Below, piece after piece: positions 1 through 11,546 of a stretch of 64,000 nt of DNA. Position numbers and translations under genes: made by a program. The first letter of the stretch is position 1. Every line of letters begins with the position of its first letter. The stretch spans positions 9,274 to 73,273 of the forward strand of contig WIDE01000026.1 in assembly GCA_015039315.1 (NCBI GenBank), written 5' to 3'. The notes under the pieces are model-generated. The model ran no database searches. It was not told where the DNA came from and saw only the letters and a program-made list of their open reading frames with translations. The DNA comes from Clavulina sp. PMI_390 (Eukaryota > Basidiomycota > Agaricomycetes > Cantharellales > Hydnaceae).

Positions 1-862
1 TGCCGTACCAACCAATTTTGTCGTGCCTTGCTGAATTTCCACGCATCATCACCAATGAGATCTTCTTTGCGGGAATATTGATACGCGTAGATGAGAGCTG
101 AGGGAAGTAACAACATCAGGATGAGTGGATCGAAGGGTTGAGAAAGTGACTAACACTTCAGGCTCGATTCTGGGAGTGATTCGTCGGAGGAAGGGTCTGG
201 GAAGGTGAGGGATACGGAGTTCTTCGATCTAGACTATGAAAAATATGAGGTCAGGTATAAGGAAGCTTTGTGTCAAGGGATTGAATATTGACCTTTGTCG
301 ATGCTGGAAGGGATGCTGCTACTTCCTGGTTCTCAGTCGCCTCAATAGACCTCTTCTTTTCCTTTTTCACTTTCCTATCCTTTTTCTTTGGGTCGACGAC
401 CTCTGTTGGCAGAGTTGTGTTCAGACTCTCTGCAGTGGCAAATCCCTTGAAGCAACACGATATCAGCGACGGTCCACAATCCGATGATACGGAGTACGTA
501 CTAAAGTAGCATCGGCGCTTTTCCGTTGCTTTTTAGAAGCCCTTTCGGCCGTAGATGTTCCTATCTCTGTTTCGCGGTCCCGCTTTTTAACTTTCTTCTC
601 CTGCATGCTTAGCTTGTCAAGCATCTGCAAAGCTGCATCACGATACTCTGAGATGAACACTAACGCTTTTAGATGTATGAATATCTGTTTCCGCGCCAGG
701 AAGTACTAGATCGGTGGCTTTCCCTTTGCCCTTATATGTTTTAGGGATTGGGCCACCTCCATTTTCGTTTGCATCGGGCCCAAATTTTGCTTTGCGCTTT
801 TCGGCCTTGCGGAGAGCACGTTTTTCCTCTCGGGAAAGCTCAGAAGCTACCTCGGAACTCAT
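1..862 (-). CDS. WKF-domain nucleolar-type protein (C7orf50-like), 3' end cut by window
   Basis: Starts at the ATG at 862 and runs off the left edge. The protein opens with a basic stretch (SREEKRALRKAEKRKAKFG), followed by long Lys/Glu-rich and acidic segments typical of nucleolar proteins. The last exon in the window (about 1-98, after an intron at about 99-154 with donor GTTAGT) reads LIYAYQYSRKEDL and then DDAWKFSKARQNWLVR. That is the hallmark of the WKF domain of C7orf50 and its fungal homologues (Pfam family formerly DUF2373), which is associated with nucleolar and ribosome-biogenesis roles. A frame change near 660-715 implies another short intron whose ends I could not fix. The family call is firm because of the WKFxKARQNWL signature. 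The function is family knowledge only. Confidence 0.75.
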
Positions 863-1351
863 AATTCAAGCAGATAATTAGCGCACAACAAATGTGTTGA
901 CAGAGTGCCAGGCGAGGTCAAGAGCAGCGGAAGAATGAATCACACAGCACAATGTGTCCTCCGTGTCAACAACGATAATTAGTGGCACGTGCCCTCGTGT
1001 GTCGGCAATTGCGGGCATTCTCTGATCCAAACCGCCGTCAAACGAGCCACAGGGTGAATCATTTCTACGAGGGAAGTGTCTAAGGTGTTGTACAGAAAAT
1101 TATGATGGTATGGTGTTGACATGACGCATGAGGATGATGCCTATTAGTGGGGAGGCTATATTTGTGAAGAGGAGCAATAACATGTTTTCGTTGCCTTCGG
1201 CCAGCGCACGCCTGGTAACACCCCTTGAAAGTCTTTATTCCCAAGGTTGGGGCTCGGAATTCGGCGCGGAGGTCCAGTTAGGCTCCGGCACTCCTTCGAC
1301 TGGCGTCCAGGGACTGTCGTCAATGGAAGAGCCACCACGAACCCGGCAGCG
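863..1351. other. Intergenic, upstream of the WKF gene
   Basis: About 490 bases holding the putative promoter and 5' leader of the WKF-domain gene. No ORF with coding character and no recognised element were seen. Confidence 0.5.
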
Positions 1352-1690
1352 TCACGAAATCCCGTCGTCAGCACTGGAAGCGGATCTATGTTTCAAGATG
1401 GCGAACAACTTACCGGCACAACTCAGCGGGAAACACCTTGTCGGTCCCGCACGAAAACCCGACCAGGTACGCCAAGCTCCCGCCATTCTGGGTCATACGG
1501 AATCCGAGAAAGCACGGCGATAAGGATTTATTCAGAATTTTATGTTGATTATATCAACAATGACCCTCTCTAAGGGGCCAATACTCACCGTCCGATAGAT
1601 CGTCTTGAGCTTCCCGACATACAGCCTCTCTCCGATGCGGAGCAGCATCTTGTCAGTGGGTGGAACAGGAGGAGGATTCTTGGTCGGCAT
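1352..1690 (-). CDS. Small hypothetical protein, three putative exons
   Basis: Unrecognised. The ATG at 1690 opens an exon (to about 1589) starting MPTKNPPPVPPTDKMLLRIG. It ends at a consensus donor GTGAGT, with acceptor CCCAG. Exon 2 (about 1414-1480) continues in frame with NGGSLAYLVGFSCGTDKVFP and ends at a second consensus donor GTAAGT. The third exon stops after a few codons at 1352. The total is about 66 residues. Support is the coincidence of an open frame with two good intron signals, plus a protein-like composition (proline-rich start, then a mixed hydrophobic/charged body). There is no domain, and the last exon could be misplaced. It may be the remnant of a larger gene. Confidence 0.35.
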
Positions 1691-3852
1691 CGGCAATGTA
1701 TCCCGTAGACTATGAGAGGGATGTTAGGCTTGCGAGGTTGGGGGGGATGTGGTGTAATAGTCTGGGTCTATCAGCACCTTTGGTGGCCTGATAAGGGAGT
1801 GACCGAGTCACCTCGTGTCGACAACCACGCTGTCAGTGCCGATGAAGACCAAGGGGTCGATCTGCTTTCTTGCGATTTATGGTATATCGGAGAGCTTTGC
1901 GGGCTTCATACTTCCGGAGGATATATGGACGCGCTCGTTTGCGTTCAACTCGGAGGACGAGCCTACCTCGCCGTTCAATTCATTAGAATTGTTATGAACT
2001 GGTGAGTGCGCATCTTTTGATCCCCATTTTTGTCGTGTGCTCTCCGACTCCTTATCACACCATGTTTTGGCAAATCCTGTCGCTCGATGCTCTGACGACA
2101 GTCTCTCTCTCCTCTTAGGGACCACTGTCTTGATAGATAACAAGAGTCCACGCTCCCTTCGAATCCGTACATGGCACTGGGTCTCGGCCTGGTACTATGT
2201 GCATATCTCTGGGGCTAGCGGAACCCTGACACGCCTGTTTGACACTCCACCTTACCTTATATGCTTGAAGCCGCACATCGCGATCTTCATTACCGTTGCT
2301 TTTCCCGTGTCAACAACTTGTCATCTCAGATCAATCGCTCCCGGTACCTCATCTATGCACCCTGCTTGTCGATCCTCCTACGTCCAACTAGGAGTTCTTC
2401 CTCAGAGCTCTTTTACTCTACGCCCGTAACCGAGGGATAGTCATAGCTATCTCGTCGGTCGATCGGCGCTGAGGTAGAAGACAAGATAGCTGGAAGATCC
2501 TGTGGCTTCCAACCAGCGTACCCACCCCCTACGCTCGGTGATGAAGCCCATTCCTATCCATTCATCACAAGTTCCAGGAGCCTAGGCCGAGTTTCCTCGT
2601 CCTAGTATCATTCATAGATTTCTTGTGCCAATTTGTCATGCGAGATCCCTCAATCAACGAGTTGGCTCACCCACCAACTTTGAATCGGCGTGGCTAGCGG
2701 ATATGAAGCAATTCTTGATCCTGAATTTTCCTCTAAGCGTCGACGAAACGGATCTCCCAGTCGAGGGCCCACTGTAGGGTGTGTTTACGTCACGCCTCCC
2801 TCCGTCGAGTTTTGCAAGGCCCAGCATCGTCCTGTAGCACCGACGTACATCGATCCAAACAACAACCGTTGTCTCCTAACAACCTGAACACTCGCTGCTT
2901 GTTCTGCGTGCTCGTCATGGGCAAAGGCTAGGCTCTGGACAATGGAGATCCTCAAAGAAGGATTGTTTGCTGCAATTCATGACATCACCACAGCCAGCAG
3001 CAACGTAGCTCTTGGTCTACGTCTATTGCTTTCCTGCTTGAAAAAGGCCTTCTAGAACGAGCCCTTGCCAATCCCTTTTGACAATGGGTGGCAAGAAGCG
3101 AATGATATCATCGCTGGTCGGCAATCCCGGTGAAATGATAAGAGAATCCAGATCGTGCAGGTGCCTGATTCCCGCGTGCAGTGCAGCTCAGCTCCCCAGC
3201 TTGCCGGCCCGTACAGCCCTCTACCCTAGCTTCATATGTCCAAATTGAGCACATTCAGCTTTTATTTAGTGCATCCGACGGGCCTTGCCATCTGTGTGTG
3301 GAATATTTTTGGATCTCTCTTCACTCGAGGGGTCGATTCGGAAACTCAAATACGGTACTGTACTGCAATAATCATCTTCTGACTCCGATCTCATATGTGT
3401 CTTCGGTGTGGATCCTCCTCGACGAAACGAAAATTGGTCGTAGTCCGCTCACCCATGTAATCATAACATCCCCTATGTCTATCACATGGATATTTCAAGC
3501 ATTCACAAACTCGCTCGTCTTTCATATATGTTGTGTGAGCACTTGATAATATTGATGGGATACGTTCACAGCAGAGACATGGGCGGGATCTACGGTCGCG
3601 AACCATGGCAATAGGAAAGATTGAGGAAGTAAAATGATAATGACAACGATAGGTGGACGAAAGTATGTAGACAGATATAACCGTACGACTAACAAAAAAC
3701 AATCCAGTCATGCAAACTGGGAACCAATCAGCAAGAAGAAAGGTCAGGGGTAGAAAAGGGGGAAGGGGATGAGGGGGGGATATCATAGAAGGGGTGCCAC
3801 TCGGCCATTGTAGCCCAGGCATCTAGCAAATGACGGCTCCAAGGGATGAAAC
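1691..3852. other. Gene-poor interval with ORF debris
   Basis: About 2.1 kb with no convincing intact gene. The plus strand shows several short open stretches (about 1815-1997, 2245-2430, 2930-3050) that look protein-like but switch frame or hit stops within 60-130 codons. They are separated by possible splice signals such as GTGAGT at about 2003 and TCTTAG at about 2118. This could be a decayed gene or transposon remnant. The part nearest 3852 is the 3' untranslated region of the ammonium transporter. Confidence 0.4.
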
Positions 3853-6140
3853 TTAGGCGCTGGCCTCGGTCTTCTCCTCGGGTGTCAGCTCGCCTTTGGC
3901 ATGCGCAAGATCCCGCGGGCCCGCATGCCCACCTCTCCTCTCGTGAGCGAGGGCGCCATCAATCTCATTGGGAACCTCGTGCACGCCATGAGGGTGCTGC
4001 TGCAGCCCGAGCTCCGAATCAAGCGCGACGTAATCGTACGCAAACTCGCCCATCTCCGCATCGTCAACGCCGAGCATCTCTGCCTCTTCCGAGCACCGCA
4101 GACGCAGACCAGGGATGAAGTGCATGATCCAAAGGATGATGGTGGTCATCACGAACGAGTAGCCAAGACCAGAGGCCGAATCGGCGATCTGGAGACCCAG
4201 CTGCTTGTAGTGGTGGTCGATGAAACCACCGGGGATGACAGTCCCGTCGAGCGCGGCAATCGAAGACTGGGCAAAGAAGCCCGTGAGGACGTTACCGACG
4301 ATGCCACCGATCGCGTGCGAGGCAAAGATCTAAAAGTTGAGGGAAATTGTTGTCAGTTGGTTGAGCAGTTTCGGTGAGAGTTTCCCGATCAAGGGAAAGA
4401 GAATGTATGCTCACATCAAGGGTATCATCGTAGTTGAAGATGAACTTGAGCTGGGTGGCAAAGTTGCAGATAGTGCCGGCCATGAAACCGTAAAGGACGG
4501 CAGCCGGGGGACCAACGAAACCAGAGGCAGGGGTGATGGCAACGAGGCCGGCAATGGCACCAGAGCAAAAGCCAACAACAGACCACTTGCGCTCGAGACG
4601 GTAATCCCAGAGCATCCAGGTCAGACCACCGAAAGCAGCAGCCAACTATCCGTCAAAAATTGCCGAAAAAGCAAGAATCATAGAAAACAGTTCAGTACCA
4701 GTTCCAATGCAAGAATCAAGAGTCTAAAAGCACAGTAACTCACGTTGGTAACAGTGCAAGCCATGGCAGCACGCATGGTAGCCGCGAGGGCACTACCACC
4801 GTTAAAGCCGAACCAGCCGAACCACAGAAGCACTGTGCCGAGGACGACATAAGTGGTATTGTGGGGCTTGTACGCGAGGCGTTCAGTGCCCCAGCCACGA
4901 CGCTTGCCCAGGTAGAGCGAGATGGCAAGACCGGCGGTACCCGAAGAGATATGCACAGGCGTGCCTCCAGCGAAATCGAGACCACCAGCCTTGTAGACCC
5001 AACCGGCAGGGTTCCAGGTCCAGCACGCAATGGGGTCGTAGACAATTGTGGCCCAAACGAAGACGAAGACGAGCAAGGGCCCAAGTTTTGAGCGCTCAGC
5101 AACGGCACCAATTGCGAGAATCGGGCTAATTAATCGGGTCAAAGATTTCCCGGTTGATAGATTCGTTGTGTTCACGGATGCGTGTCAATATGTGAGTTTT
5201 TGTTTCAAGTTCGTGAAGAGAGGGTGGATTGATGGGAGGAGTGGGATAAGTTGCCCGAAAATCGTATGACGAGGGATTCCGGTAGAGTGGAAACAAACGA
5301 GATCGGGAACGGGATCAGGAGCGGGAACAGAGGGTGTAGTCCACGCCAGATTTGCAACAATTGGTAACGAGGCAGTGGACAATCATCGTGTAGATGGTTG
5401 AATAAGCCAAGCAAAGAAGCAGGAAAGATGTGGGTTAGAACGAAGCTGCGGTATCATGGGATTCACAGCGCGGTGATAAAACGTACGTGATAGCCGCGAA
5501 CATGAGCTGGTAGACGGAGAAGACAATAGCGGGGATACGAGTGGACCCGACAGAGGGCTGGCCCAGAACGCCCTTCATGCCAAAATGCTCTGTATGAATC
5601 AAACGGAAAAGGCAAGTGGGAACGTGAATAAGTATATAACGTGCAAATCCACCGAAGGGAATGAGATTAAGTTTTTGAGGATAGAGAGCGGGTACTCACC
5701 CAGATCTCCGATGAACTTGCTGGCAGTCTCGGAGAAGGAGAGCGAGTAGCCCCAGAAGAACCATTGGAAGGAGACGACACCGACGGAGAGCATAGAGAGA
5801 TAGATCATGCTCAGGGCATTCTTGCGACGGAGAAGACCAGAGTAGAAGAAACTGTGTTTTTAATGAGTGAAAAAGAGTCAGAACACAAGGCGAGGAGGAA
5901 TCCTTTGCGCAGCTATTACTGACCCGACACCAGGAATCATGATCCAGACAAGAGCAGTGGACGCAAGGACCCATGCAATGTCACCGTTGTTGTAGGTGTA
6001 GGTAGTGCCATCGGGCATCGTGACGATGGTATCGCCCGCTGTGAAAACCAGGCATGAGCATACAGGAGGGCGCGATGAACAGGTTGGTAGGGGGCGGGCT
6101 TACAATCAACAGTGTAGGTGACGTTAGGTTGGGGCGACAT
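3853..6140 (-). CDS. amt: Ammonium transporter, Mep/Amt family
   Basis: Imports ammonium (as NH3 plus H+ or NH4+) across the plasma membrane. The ATG at 6140 gives MSPQPNVTYTVD. Seven or so exons follow, carrying many hydrophobic segments that fit the 11-helix Amt fold. Family marks are the GDIAWVLASTALVWIMIPGVG helix-1 region, the FFYSGLLRRKNALS loop, and the signature DFAGGTPVHISSG. That signature holds the first of the twin pore histidines; the second lies in FASHAIGGIVGNVLTG. The last exon, down to the stop at 3853, encodes a hydrophilic cytoplasmic tail that begins GLRLRCSEEAEMLG and is typical of fungal Mep proteins. All key pore residues visible are intact. Introns are 55-150 bases. 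Nitrogen control through GATA factors is usual for the family. One GATA-type core (TTATCAGAT, 6902-6910) lies about 760 bases upstream. Confidence 0.93.
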
Positions 6141-8408
6141 GGTGGTGTTGTCGTGCTAAGTAGTCGGGATTGGTATCGACAACAAAAGCACCGACGGAGG
6201 GGAGGTTAAGGGTGGAGGCGGGGACCAAAAAGAGGGTGGGGGAGACCTGTGAAGGGCGAGACAGAAATGAGGCTTTATACAGAGAGTGTACATTTGTTTG
6301 GGAGGAGGGAGACAGATATCGCTTCACCGTAGATTACCCAGAATTTAATTCAGTCCTTATCAGTGGTCCCCCATTTAGTGGAAATTAGTCGACAGGCACG
6401 ACCACTCCCGAAGAGCAAGTTTCCAAAGCCAAAGATCCAAAGCACACAAGAGTTGCAACGCGACTCGGCCATCCTGCCCTTCAGGTTTTGCACCTGCTCT
6501 GATGGATGTTTCTCGTACCTTGGGGACAGTCTCAGACCCTTGCGAGCTAGGGAAAAACGAAAGGGATGTACTCTATTCACTTTCTCTCCTCAACCCGAGC
6601 CTAGTTTCCGACCGGCACACGTTGTCGGCGGGCCATCGGCCACCCCGAATTTCAACTCTATTCAGCGTACCCTGAGGTGACGCAACGCGTCTTCGAAGAC
6701 GGCCCCCTCATCCCCTGCCTTCGACGTCCTTCTCTTCCTTCTCCGGATCCTCCCAATGCCCCTGGCCATCATTGCCTTTGCAGCCAGCCGCTCGTACGAC
6801 ACGTAGATTTCTGCCTCACTGCACACGTCCTCGCCCGAATAGGAGCAGGTCGGTGAGACTTTTGGGCTAGCGTTGTTCGGCCCGCTCGCTGCACCGTGGC
6901 CTTATCAGATACATCTTTTCACTAACTACGTACATATATCGTGGATCTGTGGGCTGTCTGACTCGCAAAGTGTCTCAGCATGCACTTTTTTCGTGGCAGA
7001 AAAAAAAAGCAGTGCTGTTGGGATGCACTATCGTCGGCTAGCCGGCCCGCCCCCTCCTCGGGCCGCAGCAGTCCAGAATTAGCCAAAACGTTACGGGCGT
7101 TGAGTCCTACAAGGGAGGACCATCTCCTAGACTGTCTCAGTGTCTGCGCTACTCTGTCGCATTGGGCCACAGCTCGGGGTAACCGGATCGCTCCATCGGT
7201 ACTGGGCTCGGGCTCCGCAGCAGGTTATCTATACCCCGATGCCAAGCCTTTGCAAATCCCATTCAGTAGGCTGATAAGAACCTATTCCAAATTGCACCAC
7301 GTCCAACGCCAAGTCCCCCGCTATCAATGTGCCCAAGTCTTTTTTGTGCTTACCCCGCATAGGCACACGAGGACTAATTGAGGGGTGATTGAGTCAACAG
7401 ATCCAGAAGCAGACAATTCTGTGGTCTCGGGTGAGAATATCCAAAAAAAAAATTATGACGCCGACAATTGTGTCACAATCTATTCTCATTAGTAGGTGAC
7501 AATAAGTCGGTAGGAGTCCAAAGCTTTAGCTTCTCCTGAATGATATGTAGCTTGATTTGAAGCGCGGTATACCCTACTGTCTCCGCTCTCCGCATGAGAC
7601 ATCTCCGACTAGGCATCTCTTCATATCAACAGACTACGTACTGTCGGATCTACTAGCAGAAGGTCAAGCAGCTGAAATGTACGAACACAGCCGTACCCAC
7701 ACAACTATGACAAATCGTCCACCTACGTACACAGCTTTTCGTTGATCTTCACCTAAGACAAGCAGACTTGGCGAGAGCAAATGGTTGGATCTCCTTATCC
7801 GCGGCTTTATTGAAGCGCGTGGAAGAAACAGAATTGAAGTTCGAGATCATAATCAAACACTGATAAGGATCTTGGAGAGCATGCTGTACATGAAATAGAC
7901 GTGCAAGACTGGTATTGCAAATTCACGCATGAAACACAACAGCCCCATGCCGTTTTGCAAGTAACACGATCCCCACTATCTGTTCGATTGGCTTAGATAC
8001 CCTCTCGCTATGATACCATTTCCTACTTCGGTACACTATGTGAACAATGTAGATACCCATTGCTACCCAAGTTCCAGTCACTCAGGGATCGTGATGTTGT
8101 TCAAAACTATAAGGATTCTATGTAAAGTATGTACAAGGTTGTTAGGTAGCCAAAGCAAAGCAGTTCAAAGCAAAGCAATGTCAGGTAGGGAGAGTGGGCG
8201 AGGTGGAGTGAGGTTGATAGAGGAAGTTATTGATGATCCGGAACGGGGTGTGAAAGAGATAGGGAAACAAAAACCATGAGATATCGTGATACGATGCAAA
8301 GAAGCTGTTGTGTATGGATGACAAAAGAGGGAAAGGATGAAAGAATAATGTCTTTTCCCTCTACCTTAAGGGAGAGCAGGCGGAGGGGACAAGGTCCAGG
8401 TGCAGAAT
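6141..8408. other. Long intergenic region between transporter and desaturase
   Basis: About 2.3 kb. It holds the promoter and leader of the ammonium transporter (right of 6141) and the 3' untranslated region of the desaturase (left of 8409). Apart from the minus-strand open stretch at 6662-6890 listed separately, only short scattered ORFs are present. An A-run sits near 7440-7450. Confidence 0.5.
6662..6890 (-). other. Orphan open stretch, possible terminal exon
   Basis: Minus-strand frame open for about 75 codons, ending at the TGA at 6662-6664. It contains SEAEIYVSYERLAAKAMMARG followed by a basic run (RIRRRKRRT) and a mixed C-terminus. The amino-acid composition looks coding, but there is no upstream ATG in frame and I found no convincing 5' exon. 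It could be the last exon of a small gene, or chance. No family recognised. Confidence 0.2.
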
Positions 8409-10226
8409 CTAGTCATCTTGGCCAGCGACCTTGCGGAGAGCCTCGCCGCGGCGGTTCTTCCACATGACGATCTCACCATCATCCTCAACGAACTCGCAGT
8501 TGGTGAACGAACTAGAATACGATAGGCAACTGATCAGGACCTTGATGAAAGAAGGTACATGGGGAGGGACAACTTACCGGTAGAGTGCGCGCCAGCTGTT
8601 TGTGGTGTCGTTGTTGTAGTCATCACCCAATGCCTTCTTAACGTGCTTGGAGAGCTCAGGGCCGTTCCAGAAGGGAATAGACGAGAAGAAGTGGTGGGCA
8701 ACGTGATCGTGCGAGATCTAAGCGTTCGAGACATGGTGAGGGAGAAGAGCCAGATTGAGGATGGAGGGGAAGATCCGGCGAAACAAATTAATGAAAGGTT
8801 GTCAGTTATTCACGCCATCAAGCGGTACAGATGAAGTATTAGGGTGTGAAATGCGCGGGTGACATCACAAATGAATGTGAATGAAACCCCGACGGCGAAA
8901 GTATCATATGGAGGGGGATGCTCACGTTGTGCAGGAAGAAGCGACCTTGCCAGCCCATCAGAGGACGATCAATGGTGGTAGCGGCGCCACGGAGGAAAGT
9001 GAAGGTATCGTTACGGAAGTGGGGCATGGTAGGGTCGGAGTGGTGGAGGTAGGTGAACATGACGATCCAGTGGTTGGTCCAGAGGTATGGGATGAAGTAG
9101 TACTTGACGAACGTCGCGAGGGAGGTCTGATAAGTCCAAGCAGCCAGAACGCTAACCCATGCGATGAGGCCAATGTTGGTAGCGATGACACCGTTGCGGT
9201 CTTGCTTGCGGAAAAGAGCGGACGATGGAAGCCAGTGCTAGAGGTCAAGGGAACGAGCTGTAAGTACCAAAAAAAAAGGATTTACTTGTTCATTATGAGT
9301 CTCACGTTGGTTCCAGGGGGGTACTGTGGGCTACCGAGGGTGTTGAACGTGAGGTACAGGTTCCAGCCGAATACTTGCATAACAACCATGCGAGCAAGGG
9401 TGACAATGGGGGTCTAGATTATCACAATAAGCCTGCTGGTCTGGAGCGCTGATGCAAAGTCACTGACCTCCTCGAAGATTTCCAGGTAGTCCTTGGTCTT
9501 CATAACCTGCTTAGACTTCATGCCCTTCTCCGAGCGAGTAGCAGGGACGTAGTTCTCATCACGCTCCATGGAACCCGTGGTCTTGTCTGTATCGAGCGAA
9601 GTGTGTGGGTCAGTCAGTGACTCATGAAGCCGAAGGGTGAGTGACTAACGGTGAATGTGGTGGGAGTGGCGCCAGGCGTAGAAAGGAGTCAGAATGAAGG
9701 TGTGTGCAATATAGCCGATGGTGTAGTTGAAGGCAGCATTGTCGGAGAAGGTGCCGTGACCAGCATCGTGGCCAATGCAGAAGATACCACCACCAACGAG
9801 ACCCTGGAACCACCAGTAGGTCGCCCAAGCGCCCCACTTGGCAGTGAAGACAGCTGCGGGGTGAACGCCGCTAGCAGACAGAGAGTCTGCGAGAGGGTCG
9901 ATGTGTTGCGCGAGCTATAGTTGGGATAGTGCTTGTCAGTCTAGGTCGCACTGAGCCAATATGAGAAAGTAACGGCGGACCTTGTAGAAGGAGTAGCACA
10001 GTGCTACATCTCGCAGAGTGTAGTATACGGCAATGAGAGGGTTCTTTTTCCATAGCTCCTTGGGGACAGCATCGTGAATTTGCTTCAGGGTGACTTTGGG
10101 AAGCTCATAAGGCTTGACCAAGCGGGCCTTGTACCTATTTGGGTCAAGGACTATTAGTTGAGAGCTCGGAAAGGCACCGAATAATCTGTAAGCTCACTCG
10201 GGACCGTCCTCGAAGATGGAACGCAT
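8409..10226 (-). CDS. FAD2: Delta-12 (oleate) fatty acid desaturase
   Basis: Endoplasmic-reticulum membrane enzyme that inserts the delta-12 double bond in oleoyl chains to make linoleate. Starts MRSIFEDGPE at 10226; the second exon reads VKPYELPKVTLKQIHDAVPK, the usual fungal delta-12 N-terminus. All three histidine boxes that bind the di-iron centre are present. Box 1 is HDAGHG in a CIGHDAGHGTFSDN context. Box 2 is HSHHIHH, completed across an intron at about 9592-9650. Box 3 is HVAHH in ISHDHVAHHFFSSIPFWNG. Long hydrophobic segments lie between the boxes. The C-terminus (FTNCEFVEDDGEIVMWKNR) matches delta-12 enzymes, with the stop at 8409. About seven exons; complete by eye. Omega-3 desaturase is the alternative, but the N- and C-terminal motifs fit delta-12 better. 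Confidence 0.92.
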
Positions 10227-11546
10227 GTTGGGCGGGAAGGGAAGGAAAGGGAAGGGAGGGCGCTGTGAAGGCAACTGCTCGAAAGGACGAGGGGTTATAT
10301 GGGAGCGATATGCTCCGCAGAAGCCAATACCGAATGTTCAAGTCTGCGATTCATTCGGAAGGTGGGGACAACGAACGGTAACAACAGAGGCTTAGTGGTA
10401 AGCCAATAGATCATAAGCGCGATCCGATAGAGGAATTTGGCTCGTGGATAGTGCTCTTGGAGGTATCCGAAACTATGAGAGCCAATGAGCCTGCAGGGAA
10501 TAGGCAAGTCCGCCGTGGCGGCGGGAAATGAGATCCGGGTATTACCCCCACAGCGAGCTCCAGTCAAGCGGATCTCAATATCACTAGTCATTTTAGGAAG
10601 GTAGACTTCCACGGCTATTGCGAATGGATATTAGACCTCGACAAAGCTTGTCACAGCGGTTGTGTATTGATTTGTATCGTAGCATGATAATCAGTCGCCT
10701 TATGAATAGACCTTCACGCCGTTTCGGTTCGAGAAGATAGCGCAGATGTAGCTCATAGCGCACTCCAGTAATTCGCGCTGGGATTGCCTACCGGCGTCGC
10801 ACGGACGAGCAAGAGCGTTGTGGGCCCCCACTGACTTTAGAGGCACTTCCTATAATGGTCTAGGGTACACGATGCACACTAAAACAGGGGCATAATATAC
10901 ACCGTTTACAAGTTACTCCTCATGATTTACCTTAGATAATCTCACTGGGGTAGAAATTACACAGATGATGGTGGAGGAGATGTGTTTGGCCGTGTTTGTC
11001 TGTGCTGACGTCGTCGCCGACGCCATCTTTACAGTCTCTTCAATAGAATCGTTCCTCGTGAATATTCAGGGCAACCTGTGGCGGGGCCTCTCTCGCCCGA
11101 CGCAATCTCTCTCCGATATCCTTCCCCTCGGACTTTACTAATCCCAACCTTAGTCTCAAAACAAAACTACCACGTAACAAGCTCTTCAGACCCTGATCGC
11201 CCTTCGCCGGGCGTTTTGGATAGCACATTCGTTGTGGGAGTTTTCTCTTGCGATTCCCTGTTGGATAGTGTGACATTTTTCATCTATTGTGCGCTGGGCC
11301 CTGCGGTCCATCGTGCGAGATCCGGCTCGGACACAGTTCGTGTTGGCAGTCTGATCTTTGAGCCCTCGAGCCCGTCGTGCGAGATTGAAGGGCGTTCTCA
11401 ACCTTCTGAAACCGTAATCGAACGATTATTTACATCCTCCCATTGTGCTAGACAGCTCTCCAGCATCATTCGTTCATTTAACGCGAACATGCATGCTAGA
11501 CGCGTTCTGGGTGTGGTAGAGGCGTTCATTGATTCCTGTCGGCCAA
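10227..11546. other. Intergenic, desaturase promoter and SET-gene 3' side
   Basis: About 1.3 kb. It contains the putative promoter and leader of the desaturase (a G/A-rich tract at 10230-10262) and the 3' flank of the SET-domain gene. A 161-codon plus-strand frame at 11078-11563 lacks an ATG start and resembles no family, so it is not called. Confidence 0.45.

Noticed and set aside
2037..2429. 130-codon plus-strand frame
   Set aside because: No ATG at the start; a competing frame in the same stretch looks equally protein-like, so neither is called as a gene.
3391..3822. 143-codon minus-strand frame
   Set aside because: Lies directly downstream of the transporter stop in a position expected for its 3' untranslated region; composition is not coding-like.
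3901..4377. 158-codon plus-strand frame
   Set aside because: Antisense shadow of the last exon of the ammonium transporter.
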